Below, piece by piece: positions 9,074-16,882 of a DNA stretch of 64,000 nucleotides. The DNA comes from Candidatus Pantoea floridensis. GTDB taxonomy: Bacteria > Pseudomonadota > Gammaproteobacteria > Enterobacterales > Enterobacteriaceae. The position numbers and the translations under genes are program-made. The notes under the pieces were generated by a model, which saw nothing but the letters and a program-made list of their open reading frames with translations, was not told the DNA's origin and searched no databases. The stretch is taken from positions 2,542,001 through 2,606,000 of the forward strand of contig NZ_OCMY01000001.1 in assembly GCF_900215435.1 (NCBI RefSeq). Reading direction: 5' to 3'. Positions within the stretch are counted from its first letter, which is position 1; every line of letters begins with the position of its first letter.

Positions 9074-9766
9074 ATGAGCGTATTCAATGAAGTCACCGAA
9101 CTGACGCCTGTTGAAGAGACGCGCTACCTGCAACAGTGGCAGCCGCTGGTGAAGCGCGTAGTACGGCAGCTCTCCGCCCAAACGGATGCGGTGATGGATC
9201 GTGGCGATCTGGAACAAATTGCCTTTATGGGGCTGCTTGAATCGCTACGTCGTTATGGCCGTCCTGACGATCATTTTGCCGGTTACGCTTTACAGCGCGT
9301 GCGGGGAGCGGTGTTGGATCAGCTGCGTCTGCACGACTGGCGTCCGCGACGTCTGCGGCAGAAAACGCACAAAATCAATGATGCGGTGCGCGCACTCACG
9401 CGCCGTCTCGGCCACGAGCCGAACGAAGAAGAGTTGCGTCGACACCTCAAGCTCAGTCCGGAAGAGGTGCAGGAGTATTTGCTGCTGGAATCCGCTAGCG
9501 CGATGGAGAGTTTTGACGATCTGCTGGCAGGCGAAGCGCTGAGCAGTGTGTTAAGCGGACGTGCGCTGGAAGAGGAAATTAGCATTCAGCGCACGCTAAA
9601 GACCGCGCTGGCTTCGCTGAGCGAGCGCGAACAGTTGATTCTCAGCCTCTATTACCAGCACGAAATGAGCCTGAAAGAGATTGCGCTGGTGCTCGAGCTC
9701 ACCGAAGCGCGCGTCTGCCAGATTAATAAGAAGATTGGCGTGAAGATTAAACAATTCTTTGAGTAG
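9074..9766 (+). CDS. Orphan FliA-like (sigma-28 family) RNA polymerase sigma factor
   Basis: A 230-residue sigma-70 family protein of the FliA type. Region 2 spans about residues 20-90 (DLEQIAFMGLLESLRRYG, then YALQRVRGAVLDQLR followed by DWRPRRLRQ, the FliA-like DWVPRS position). Region 3 lies at about 95-135, and region 4 (about 175-225) contains LSEREQLILSLYYQHEMSLKEI and a helix-turn-helix (LTEARVCQINKKI). AGGAG precedes the ATG at 9074. No flagellar, anti-sigma or chemotaxis operon is adjacent, and the sequence is clearly diverged from housekeeping FliA, so this is probably a second, orphan sigma factor. A terminator follows at 9852. Its targets are unknown; it could drive a lateral flagellar system elsewhere or an unrelated regulon. 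Confidence 0.85.
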   Translation: MSVFNEVTELTPVEETRYLQQWQPLVKRVVRQLSAQTDAVMDRGDLEQIAFMGLLESLRRYGRPDDHFAGYALQRVRGAVLDQLRLHDWRPRRLRQKTHKINDAVRALTRRLGHEPNEEELRRHLKLSPEEVQEYLLLESASAMESFDDLLAGEALSSVLSGRALEEEISIQRTLKTALASLSEREQLILSLYYQHEMSLKEIALVLELTEARVCQINKKIGVKIKQFFE

Positions 9767-9851
9767 AGCATCCTGCAATTAACGTTCTGACATCAGAACG
9801 CTAAATGCCTGCGATAACCTGTCAGTGCCTTTGAATCCATTTGTGGGTTCG

Positions 9852-9881
9852 ACCGGTGGCGAAATCCACCGGCTTTTTTTT
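9852..9881 (+). terminator. Rho-independent terminator after sigma factor gene
   Basis: Stem CCGGTGG / CCACCGG with loop CGAAAT, followed by a run of eight T. Confidence 0.9.
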
Positions 9882-9896
9882 GCCTGTAATTTGCCT

Positions 9897-10122
9897 GGTG
9901 CGCATTAATGCGCACCCTACAACAGCGCCGGAACTTTCGTAGTGTCGCCATTGATGGCGACCAGGTGCGCATAAATGCGCACCCTACGACAGCGCCGGAA
10001 GTCTCGCAGGGGCGCCATTAATGCGCACCCGGCAACAGCGCCGGAACCTCGTAGGGTCGCCATTGATGGCGACCAGGTGCGCATAAATGCGCACCCTACA
10101 ACAGCGCCGGATCTCTTGTAGG
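9897..10122. repeat. Cluster of short covarying palindromes
   Basis: Five clean copies of a roughly 24-nt hairpin in alternating orientation (9897-9920, 9939-9962, 9964-9987, 10051-10074, 10076-10099), plus a hybrid copy near 10008-10030. Two arm types occur: GTGCGCAT/ATGCGCAC and TCGCCAT/ATGGCGA. Each carries a CCCTAC or GTAGGG flank, and the spacer ACAGCGCCGGA recurs between copies. The rest of the 9767-10295 intergenic region shows no gene. Confidence 0.9.
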
Positions 10123-10295
10123 ATTGTCATTTAGGGTAACTGCAGAATGGCGGCACGAAATGTTAAATATGTTGCCAACTAATTTGGCTTTAGTTAGCTA
10201 AATCATTCTTTTATGTGAATTTTGTCGGCGGGCGCACATTGCAATGGCTGTGAGGTAAGCCACAATTAAGCCATGTGGTTAACCGGAGAAAGAGT

Positions 10296-10904
10296 ATGAC
10301 TGCCAACAACTCCAGCCTGCTGTTACTGATGTCTTTCGCCGCCGGCACCTTTTCCGCTGGATCGTCCAGCAATCCGCAACATTTGATGCTATCGCTGCCG
10401 TCCGGTGGCGTGCCTAACAATCCGCTGCCGCTGATTATCTGGCCCGGTATCGTGCCGGATGAAGATGAAGCGGCAGACAGCGCGGCCTGGTTTGAAAAAA
10501 CCTTTACCCGCAACGGCTGGCCCGCTGCCTGGCGCTCGCCGATCTTCCCCTATACGCATTATCACCCCAACACGCATGAAGTCTTAGGCGTCGGCGCCGG
10601 CTGGGCGGAAGTGCTGTTTGGTGGGGACAGCGGTCGCATGGTGACGCTACGCGAAGGCGATGCGGTGCTGATCCCCGCCGGAGTGGGCCATAAGCAGGTA
10701 TTTGCCTCTGAGGATTTTTTCACCGTGGGCGCCTATCCTGAAGGGATGTCCCCGGAAACCGTGCGTGATGAGCCATCGCGTTTACGTGCGTCGAAGGAGA
10801 AGATCCAGCATGTTCCCTTGCCGCATCGCGATCCCTTCACCGGTGGCGATGGCGCGATGACGGAGATTTGGCTGCCAATCGCGCAGCAGCTGATGCACCA
10901 GTAA
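10296..10904 (+). CDS. Cupin-fold protein (YjlB-like)
   Basis: A 202-residue cytosolic protein with a cupin barrel: HYHPNTHEVLGVGAGWAEVLFG provides the first motif (two His and a Glu for metal), and GDAVLIPAGVGHKQV the second. The VPNNPLPLIIWPGIV start is typical of the YjlB family, whose substrate is unknown. Start 10296 is chosen for GGAGA just upstream; a longer frame from 10275 is less likely. Its stop codon lies inside the NtrC-type dyad that serves the next operon. It might be functionally linked to that operon but is probably transcribed separately. Confidence 0.82.
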   Translation: MTANNSSLLLLMSFAAGTFSAGSSSNPQHLMLSLPSGGVPNNPLPLIIWPGIVPDEDEAADSAAWFEKTFTRNGWPAAWRSPIFPYTHYHPNTHEVLGVGAGWAEVLFGGDSGRMVTLREGDAVLIPAGVGHKQVFASEDFFTVGAYPEGMSPETVRDEPSRLRASKEKIQHVPLPHRDPFTGGDGAMTEIWLPIAQQLMHQ

Positions 10905-10910
10905 GGTGCA
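10894..10910 (+). promoter_or_regulatory. NtrC-type enhancer site
   Basis: TGCACCAGTAAGGTGCA is a perfect 6-6 inverted repeat (TGCACC/GGTGCA, 5-base spacer) matching the NtrC consensus TGCACC-N5-GGTGCA. Its centre is about 86 bases before the predicted start of transcription of the sigma-54 promoter at 10962. It overlaps the TAA of the cupin gene. Confidence 0.75.
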
Positions 10911-10961
10911 AATCAGCCGTAATCGTCCGCGCGGCGCGTGTGCCATGCCGGGGCAAGCCTC

Positions 10962-10977
10962 TGGCACAGTTTGTGCA
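10962..10977 (+). promoter_or_regulatory. Sigma-54 promoter of the ATP-grasp/alpha-E/transglutaminase/Anbu operon
   Basis: TGGCACAGTTTGTGCA matches the sigma-54 consensus TGGCACGRNNNTTGCW at all positions that define it: GG (-24) and GC (-12) are exactly 12 bases apart and TGGCAC is complete. Transcription would begin near 10988, about 28 bases before the first start codon. Together with the upstream NtrC-type dyad this indicates induction under nitrogen limitation. Confidence 0.8.
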
Positions 10978-11015
10978 GGAGAGAGTGAGGTCCTCTGACA
11001 AGCGCCGGGTAAATC

Positions 11016-12455
11016 ATGAAAGAAAGCTACCAGATAGCATCGCACTTCTATGATGAGATGTTGCTAAGCGATGGCCAACACCGCGCTCATTATCAGCAAT
11101 ACTGGGAATGGTTACAGCAGGCGGACGTCGATGCAGTGGCGCGCAAGCGCGAAGAGGCGGAACTGCTGTTTCATCGTGTGGGCATTACATTCAACGTATA
11201 CGGTGACGATGGTGGAGCGGAGCGTTTAATTCCCTTCGACAGCGTGCCGCGCATCATACCTGCGCGAGAATGGGCAATGCTCGACCGCGGCATCCGCCAG
11301 CGCGTCCAGGCCCTTAACGCCTTCCTGCATGATATCTACCATCAGCAACACATCCTTAAAGCCGGAATTGTCCCCGCCGAACAGGTGCTGGTTAACGATC
11401 AGTATCAGCCCTGTATGCAGGGAGTCGATCTGCATCGCAACATATATGCGCACATTGTCGGCGTGGATATGGTGCGTAATAACGATGGCGACTATTACGT
11501 ACTGGAGGACAATCTGCGCACGCCGTCCGGCGTCTCGTACATGCTGGAAAACCGCAAAATGATGATGCGGCTCTATCCGGAGCTGTTCGCCGAACAGCAT
11601 ATCGCGCCGGTAGAGCGTTACCCCTCGCACCTGCTGCAAACCCTGCGCGAAAGCTCGCCGGTTAACGATCCGGTGGTAGTGGTGCTGACGCCAGGCCGCT
11701 TCAACAGCGCCTACTTTGAACACAGCTTCCTCGCGCAGCAGATGGGCGTGGAGCTGGTGGAAAGCGCCGACCTGTTCGTGAAGGACGGCGCGGTGATGAT
11801 GCGCACCACCGCCGGGCCGTGCAAGGTGGATGTGATCTACCGTCGCGTGGATGATGCCTTCCTCGATCCGCTGGCGTTTCGTCCTGATTCAATGCTCGGG
11901 GTGCCCGGTCTGCTGTCGGTGTATCGCTCCGGCAACGTGGTGCTGGCTAACGCCATCGGCACCGGCGTTGCCGATGATAAATCGATCTATCCTTATGTGC
12001 CGGAGATGATCCGCTTCTATCTCGATGAAGATCCGATCCTCAATAACGTGCCCACCTGGCAGTGTCGTAAACCGCAGGATCTCACCTATGTGCTTGCTAA
12101 CCTCAGCAAAATGGTGGTGAAAGAGGTACATGGCGCCGGCGGTTACGGCATGTTGATTGGTCCGGTGGCAAGCCAGCAAGAGCTGAGTGATTTCCGCGAT
12201 CGCCTCAAAGCGCGACCGGAAAACTACATCGCGCAGGACACGCTTTCGCTCTCCACTTGCCCAACCTTTATTGATAACGGCCTGGCGCCGCGCCATATCG
12301 ATCTGCGACCGTTTGCCTTGTGCGGTGCCGACATTCGGCTGGTGCCCGGGGGGTTAACTCGCGTAGCGTTAAATGAAGGATCGCTGGTGGTGAACTCGTC
12401 GCAGGGCGGTGGCACTAAAGATACCTGGGTTTTGGAGGATGACGCATCATGCTAA
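11016..12455 (+). CDS. Circularly permuted ATP-grasp protein (type 2, DUF404/DUF407)
   Basis: A 479-residue protein of the circularly permuted ATP-grasp family, recognisable from DRGIRQRVQALNAFLHDIYH, VGVDMVRNNDGDYYVLEDNLRTPSG, the VIYRRVDDAFLDPL segment and KEVHGAGGYGMLIGP near the C-terminal third. ATP-grasp enzymes join a carboxylate to an amine through an acyl-phosphate, so this one is thought to form an amide or peptide-like bond; the substrate is unknown. It is the first gene of a tight operon: its end overlaps the alpha-E gene by 7 bases. This set (ATP-grasp, alpha-E, transglutaminase, Anbu) is conserved in many proteobacteria. The ribosome binding site is weak. Confidence 0.92.
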   Translation: MKESYQIASHFYDEMLLSDGQHRAHYQQYWEWLQQADVDAVARKREEAELLFHRVGITFNVYGDDGGAERLIPFDSVPRIIPAREWAMLDRGIRQRVQALNAFLHDIYHQQHILKAGIVPAEQVLVNDQYQPCMQGVDLHRNIYAHIVGVDMVRNNDGDYYVLEDNLRTPSGVSYMLENRKMMMRLYPELFAEQHIAPVERYPSHLLQTLRESSPVNDPVVVVLTPGRFNSAYFEHSFLAQQMGVELVESADLFVKDGAVMMRTTAGPCKVDVIYRRVDDAFLDPLAFRPDSMLGVPGLLSVYRSGNVVLANAIGTGVADDKSIYPYVPEMIRFYLDEDPILNNVPTWQCRKPQDLTYVLANLSKMVVKEVHGAGGYGMLIGPVASQQELSDFRDRLKARPENYIAQDTLSLSTCPTFIDNGLAPRHIDLRPFALCGADIRLVPGGLTRVALNEGSLVVNSSQGGGTKDTWVLEDDASC

Positions 12456-13378
12456 GCCGCACCGCCAGTGGTCTTTATTGGATGGCGCGCTATCTGGAGC
12501 GCGCGGAACAACTCGCTCGTGTGTTAGACGTCACCAATCGCTTATCGTTGATGCCGGTGCGCGGTAGCCAGGGGGATGAGCTGCTGCTGCCGCTCAATCT
12601 TACCGGCACACGCGAGCTGTTTGAAACCCTCAACGGCCGTTTCACCATGGCGCAGCTGTTCAACTTCTTTGCCCTCGACGATCGCAATCCGAGCAGTATT
12701 TTCAGCTGCTGGCAGGAGGCGTGGAACAACGCGCATGCGGTGCGCGGCAGTTTGTCATCGGAAGTGTGGGAGAGCATTAATTCCACCTGGATTGAAATGC
12801 GCAATACGCGACGACGCGGTATTACCAGCGCCAATGCCGATACCTTTTTTGATTGGGTTAAAGAGCGCTCGCACCTGTTTCGCGGCGCGATGTTCGGCAC
12901 TTTGCTGCGCGGCGATGCCATGTGTTTTATCCGTATCGGCACCCTGATGGAGCGCAGCGATGGCACCGCGCGTTTGCTGAGTGTGAATCAGCAGCTGCTG
13001 GAGCAGCAGTCGGATTCGGTACGCGAATATTATTGTCTCGATACCCTGCTGCGTGCAGTCTCAGCGCGCGAAGCCTATAACGCTATCTTTAAGCAGCAGC
13101 TGTTTCCCGATCTGGTGAACGAGATGCTGATCCTGCGCAGCGAAAGTCCGCGATCGCTGCACTCCTGCATTGATGAGATCGCTACCCAGCTGGAGCAGAT
13201 CGGCAGCAGCGGCGAAGATCGTCCACGTTATCTGATCACCGTGCTACTGGCGGAGATGCGTTTCAGCACGTGGGAAAGCCTGACGCACGAAGGGTTAGAT
13301 CGCTGGCTCAATCACTTCCTCACGCGTCTTAACGCGCTGGCCGAGAGTATTAATCACACCTATCTGGAGGCGAAATGA
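12449..13378 (+). CDS. Alpha-E domain protein (DUF403)
   Basis: A 309-residue, mostly alpha-helical protein of the alpha-E family, with the characteristic N-terminus MLSRTASGLYWMARYLERAEQ and a C-terminal helical region (RWLNHFLTRLNALAESINH). Family members are always found with circularly permuted ATP-grasp and transglutaminase genes and are thought to be a partner or scaffold in the same peptide modification. GGAGG lies 10 bases before the ATG, inside the end of the ATP-grasp gene. It overlaps the next gene by ATGA, so translation is coupled through the operon. Confidence 0.92.
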   Translation: MLSRTASGLYWMARYLERAEQLARVLDVTNRLSLMPVRGSQGDELLLPLNLTGTRELFETLNGRFTMAQLFNFFALDDRNPSSIFSCWQEAWNNAHAVRGSLSSEVWESINSTWIEMRNTRRRGITSANADTFFDWVKERSHLFRGAMFGTLLRGDAMCFIRIGTLMERSDGTARLLSVNQQLLEQQSDSVREYYCLDTLLRAVSAREAYNAIFKQQLFPDLVNEMLILRSESPRSLHSCIDEIATQLEQIGSSGEDRPRYLITVLLAEMRFSTWESLTHEGLDRWLNHFLTRLNALAESINHTYLEAK

Positions 13379-14172
13379 GACTGAACATTGAGCATAAAAC
13401 CAGCTACGCCTACGAGCAGCAGGTAAAACTCAGCACCCAGTATCTGCGCCTGACGCCGCAAAACTCGGTGCATCAGCAGATTATCTCGTGGGATTTGGAG
13501 CTGCCGTGTGCCGCCACGCGTACAGAAGATGCCTACGGCAATGTGATGCATGTGCTGACGCTGGATACGCCGCATCAGCAATTGGCTATCGCAGCGCGCG
13601 GGGTGGTGGAGATCCTCGATGACGGCGAGTGGGCACCCGATCCGGAATGCGCGCTATCGCCGCTGGTGTTTCTGCGCTCAACGCCGTTAACCCAGCCCAA
13701 CGGCGAGATTCGCGATTTTGCTCAGCGCTACTGGCGGCCAGAGAAGCCGCTGGCCAGCCTGGAAAAGCTCATGGACGAACTGCTGCTGAAAATGCCGTAT
13801 CGTCCTGGCAGCACTCAGGTAACAGATGCCGCAGCGAAAGTATTTGCTGCCGGCAGCGGTGTTTGCCAGGATCACAGCCACGTTTTTCTCGCCTGCTGTC
13901 GCAGCCTTGGCATTCCGGCGCGCTATGTCAGCGGCTATCTCTATACTGAAAACGTTGAGCACGTCGCCACTCATGCCTGGGTTGAAGCCTGGCTGGATGG
14001 CAGTTGGCACAGCTTTGATATCACCAATAATACCCGCAGTACGCGTCAGCATTTGCGGCTGGCGGTTGGCGTGGATTATCTCGATGCATGTCCGGTGCGC
14101 GGTATGCGGCTGGGCGGCGGCGGTGAAGATATGCTGGCGGTGGCTGCGGTGCTGCAGGTGCATGCGCAGTAG
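13375..14172 (+). CDS. Transglutaminase-like cysteine protease family protein
   Basis: A 265-residue protein with an N-terminal beta-rich domain (about 1-90, the bacterial transglutaminase-like N-terminal region) and a transglutaminase core. The catalytic triad is visible: Cys164 in GSGVCQDHSH, His200 in THAWVEAW and Asp215 in HSFDITNN. Such enzymes cleave or transfer amide bonds. Its stop lies 20 bases before the Anbu start. In the operon it could hydrolyse or reshuffle the product made by the ATP-grasp enzyme; this is inference from context. Confidence 0.93.
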   Translation: MRLNIEHKTSYAYEQQVKLSTQYLRLTPQNSVHQQIISWDLELPCAATRTEDAYGNVMHVLTLDTPHQQLAIAARGVVEILDDGEWAPDPECALSPLVFLRSTPLTQPNGEIRDFAQRYWRPEKPLASLEKLMDELLLKMPYRPGSTQVTDAAAKVFAAGSGVCQDHSHVFLACCRSLGIPARYVSGYLYTENVEHVATHAWVEAWLDGSWHSFDITNNTRSTRQHLRLAVGVDYLDACPVRGMRLGGGGEDMLAVAAVLQVHAQ

Positions 14173-14192
14173 CAATCTGAATAGGCACGACT

Positions 14193-14897
14193 ATGACTTA
14201 TTGTGTGGCAATGCGTTTATCGTCAGGGATGATTTTTGTCTCCGATTCGCGCACCAATGCGGGCGTTGATCATATCTCCTCGTTCCGTAAACTGCATGTT
14301 TTTCAGGTGGATGATGAACGCACGCTGGTGCTGCAAAGCGCAGGCAATCTGGCCACCACGCAGAGCGTACTCAGCCTGCTGCGACGTAACAACGGCGATA
14401 GCGAACAGCCCAATTTGCTCAATGGGCGATCGCTGTATGACATTGCGCTGATGGTGGGGGAAACGCTGCGGGAGGTGATCAAACGCGATGGCGAAGAGTT
14501 TGGCGGCACGCTGCTGTTGGGCGGCCAGATTCGTGGCGAGGAGCCGCGTCTGTTCCAGATCTATCCGCAGGGTAATTTCATTGAGGCCAGCGTCGACACG
14601 CCTTATTTCCAGATTGGCGAGAGCAAATATGGCAAACCGATTATCGATCGCGTGCTGCGTTATGAAACGCCGCTTAGCCAGGCCATGCAGTGTGCGCTGA
14701 TCTCAATGGATTCGACGCTCGCCAGTAATATTTCCGTGGGCCTGCCGCTGGATGTGATGGTGTATCACACCGACAGTTTCAGCGATAACCAGCAGTATCA
14801 CATCACCGAGCAACACCCCTATTTTTCACAGATTCGTCAGCTGTGGAGCAAAGGCTTATTGAGCGTGTTTTCGCAGTTGCCCCCCCTGCAGCTGTAG
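14193..14897 (+). CDS. Anbu, proteasome-type Ntn-hydrolase family protein
   Basis: A 234-residue member of the Anbu family, relatives of the proteasome beta subunit and HslV. It begins M-T-Y-C-V, so Thr2 would be the N-terminal nucleophile after removal of Met, and AGNLATTQSVLSLL and GGTLLLGGQIRG match the family. Anbu subunits build open-ring or helical assemblies; a peptidase role has been hard to prove. It is the last gene of the four-gene operon. The sigma-54 promoter and NtrC-type site upstream of the operon predict expression when nitrogen is limiting. Confidence 0.93.
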   Translation: MTYCVAMRLSSGMIFVSDSRTNAGVDHISSFRKLHVFQVDDERTLVLQSAGNLATTQSVLSLLRRNNGDSEQPNLLNGRSLYDIALMVGETLREVIKRDGEEFGGTLLLGGQIRGEEPRLFQIYPQGNFIEASVDTPYFQIGESKYGKPIIDRVLRYETPLSQAMQCALISMDSTLASNISVGLPLDVMVYHTDSFSDNQQYHITEQHPYFSQIRQLWSKGLLSVFSQLPPLQL

Positions 14898-15029
14898 CCT
14901 GAATGGCAGACGCCTCGCCGCGTTTGCCCCTTCTGATTTTTTCCTCGGTTAGTGCATCCCGGTCATAAATCTGAAAACAAGCCGTTTTAACGTCGAAGCG
15001 ATTAATCGCTGCGCATAAAAAGGTGAATA

Positions 15030-16730
15030 ATGTTTTCAGTTGATCAGCTTCTCGATACGTACTGGCCCGGTCACCAACCCGCGAACTGGCAAAAAAACGC
15101 GCTGAAATGGGCGGTTCGCGAACATGAATTCCAGGCATTTGCTGCCCGCTATCGCCACCTCAAAGGCGTGGATATGGTGGAGCAAGTGCTGGAGCACCTG
15201 GATGTGCGTTGTGAACTGAGCGAGCGCGATCTGGAACAAATCCCCACGCGTGGCCCGGTGGTGATTGTCGCTAATCATCCGCTGGGCGCCCTGGATGGAT
15301 TAGCCCTGCTGGCGGCCGTTTCGCAGGTGCGGCGCGATGTGAAGATCGTGGCCAACCGCATGTTGATGATGCTGGAACCGATCAACAACATGATGCTGCC
15401 GGTGGATAACATGGGCAACCGCACTAGCCGCGAACAGTTCACGCGCATGCAGCAGCATCTTGATAATCAGGGTGTACTGATCATCTTCCCGGCGGGTGAA
15501 GTCTCGCGGCTTACCAGTCGAGGCGTGCGCGATCGTCACTGGCATCACAGCTTTCTGCGTCTCGCCGCGCGCGCGCGCGCGCCTATCGTACCGGTGCATG
15601 TGGTGGGGCGTAACAGCCTGGCATTTTACGCAGCAGCGAAAATTGCCGCACCGCTGGCGTTGCTGATGCTGGTACGTGAGATGTTTCGTCAGCGCGGCGC
15701 GCGCATCAAGCTGCATATCGGCGAGCAGATCCCCTTTGCGCATTGGCATGATGGCCATACGCCCGGCAAAGAGCTGGCGAAGCGGCTGCGTAAGCATCTG
15801 TATCGCATCGGGCAGGGGCGACGCGGCCTGTTCCAGACCGCAGCGGCGATTGCCCGCCCGGAAGATCGTGCCGAGCTGAAAAAAGCGCTGCTGGAGGGCG
15901 AACGACTCGGCACGCTGCCGGATGGCAAACAGATCTACCTGTGGCGACGTAATGGCGCGAGTTGGGTACCGCTGCTGCGCGAGCTGGGCCGTTTACGGGA
16001 AGTGGCGTTCCGCGCGGTCGGCGAGGGCAGCGGGCGCCGTCGCGATCTCGACAAATACGATGATGATTATTATCACCTGATTTTGTGGGATGACGATGAA
16101 CTGGAAATTGTCGGTGCCTATCGCTTTATTCCGGGCGCCGAGCAGCTGGCGCGTCGCGGACTGGAGGGCATTTACAGCGACAGCCTGTTCCACTACGACG
16201 AGCGTATGCTGCCGATCATCCATCAAGGTCTCGAGCTGGGCCGCAGTTTTATTCAACCCGCTTACTGGGGGAAACGCGGCCTTGATTATCTGTGGATGGG
16301 GATTGGCGCCTATATCGCCAAATATCCCGAAACCCGCTATCTGTTCGGCCCGGTATCGATCTCCGGCGGGATGCCGCTGGCGGCGCGCGATTTGCTGGTG
16401 GCGTTCTATCGTCTCTATTTCCCTACCGAACTGCCGCTGGCAACCTCGCGTCGCCCCTATCCAGCATCGCTGCCGGAAGTGCTGGCGCAGTTCACCGGCG
16501 ATAATTACAGCGAAGATTTGCGACGCCTTAAACACCTGCTGGCCAACCTCGGCACCGCTATTCCCACGCTGTACAAACAGTATTCGGAGGTATGCGAACC
16601 GGGCGGCGTGCAGTTTATCGATTTCGGCAGCGACCCCGATTTTAACCACTGTATTGATGGGTTAGTGCTGGTGGATCTCACCCGGGTGAAGCCCGCGCGC
16701 TATGAGCGTTATATCGGGATGCATCTGTGA
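15030..16730 (+). CDS. olsF: Bifunctional ornithine lipid synthase OlsF-like acyltransferase
   Basis: A 566-residue two-domain protein. The N-terminal half (about 60-270) is a PlsC-like acyltransferase with motif NHPLGALDG (His83 and Asp89, spacing HX5D rather than the common HX4D) and FPAGEVSR as the glycerolipid-binding motif. The C-terminal half (about 290-560) is a GNAT-like OlsB domain (LREVAFRAVGEGSGRR, LILWDDDELEIVGAYR, ELGRSFI, YLWMGIGAYI, GPVSISG). This order is that of OlsF, which N-acylates ornithine and then O-acylates the product to give phosphorus-free ornithine lipids. AAGGTG precedes the ATG. It is monocistronic between the Anbu operon and a repeat pair. Confidence 0.82.
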   Translation: MFSVDQLLDTYWPGHQPANWQKNALKWAVREHEFQAFAARYRHLKGVDMVEQVLEHLDVRCELSERDLEQIPTRGPVVIVANHPLGALDGLALLAAVSQVRRDVKIVANRMLMMLEPINNMMLPVDNMGNRTSREQFTRMQQHLDNQGVLIIFPAGEVSRLTSRGVRDRHWHHSFLRLAARARAPIVPVHVVGRNSLAFYAAAKIAAPLALLMLVREMFRQRGARIKLHIGEQIPFAHWHDGHTPGKELAKRLRKHLYRIGQGRRGLFQTAAAIARPEDRAELKKALLEGERLGTLPDGKQIYLWRRNGASWVPLLRELGRLREVAFRAVGEGSGRRRDLDKYDDDYYHLILWDDDELEIVGAYRFIPGAEQLARRGLEGIYSDSLFHYDERMLPIIHQGLELGRSFIQPAYWGKRGLDYLWMGIGAYIAKYPETRYLFGPVSISGGMPLAARDLLVAFYRLYFPTELPLATSRRPYPASLPEVLAQFTGDNYSEDLRRLKHLLANLGTAIPTLYKQYSEVCEPGGVQFIDFGSDPDFNHCIDGLVLVDLTRVKPARYERYIGMHL

Positions 16731-16733
16731 ATT

Positions 16734-16809
16734 GGTCGCCATAAATGGCGACCCTACGGCGAGGTGGCGGGGATCGTATGTTTATGTAGGGTCGCCATTT
16801 ATGGCGACC
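16734..16809. repeat. Inverted pair of short covarying palindromes
   Basis: Two copies in opposite orientation (16734-16757 and 16786-16809), each with arms TCGCCAT/ATGGCGA and a CCCTAC or GTAGGG flank. Together they can form one long stem-loop directly after the olsF-like gene. Confidence 0.9.
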
Positions 16810-16882
16810 AGGCTCAATGTCATGGAATCGTCATCACAGTGTCGTAGGGTCTTAGCCGGACTGATTAAGAAAGGCCCGAAAC

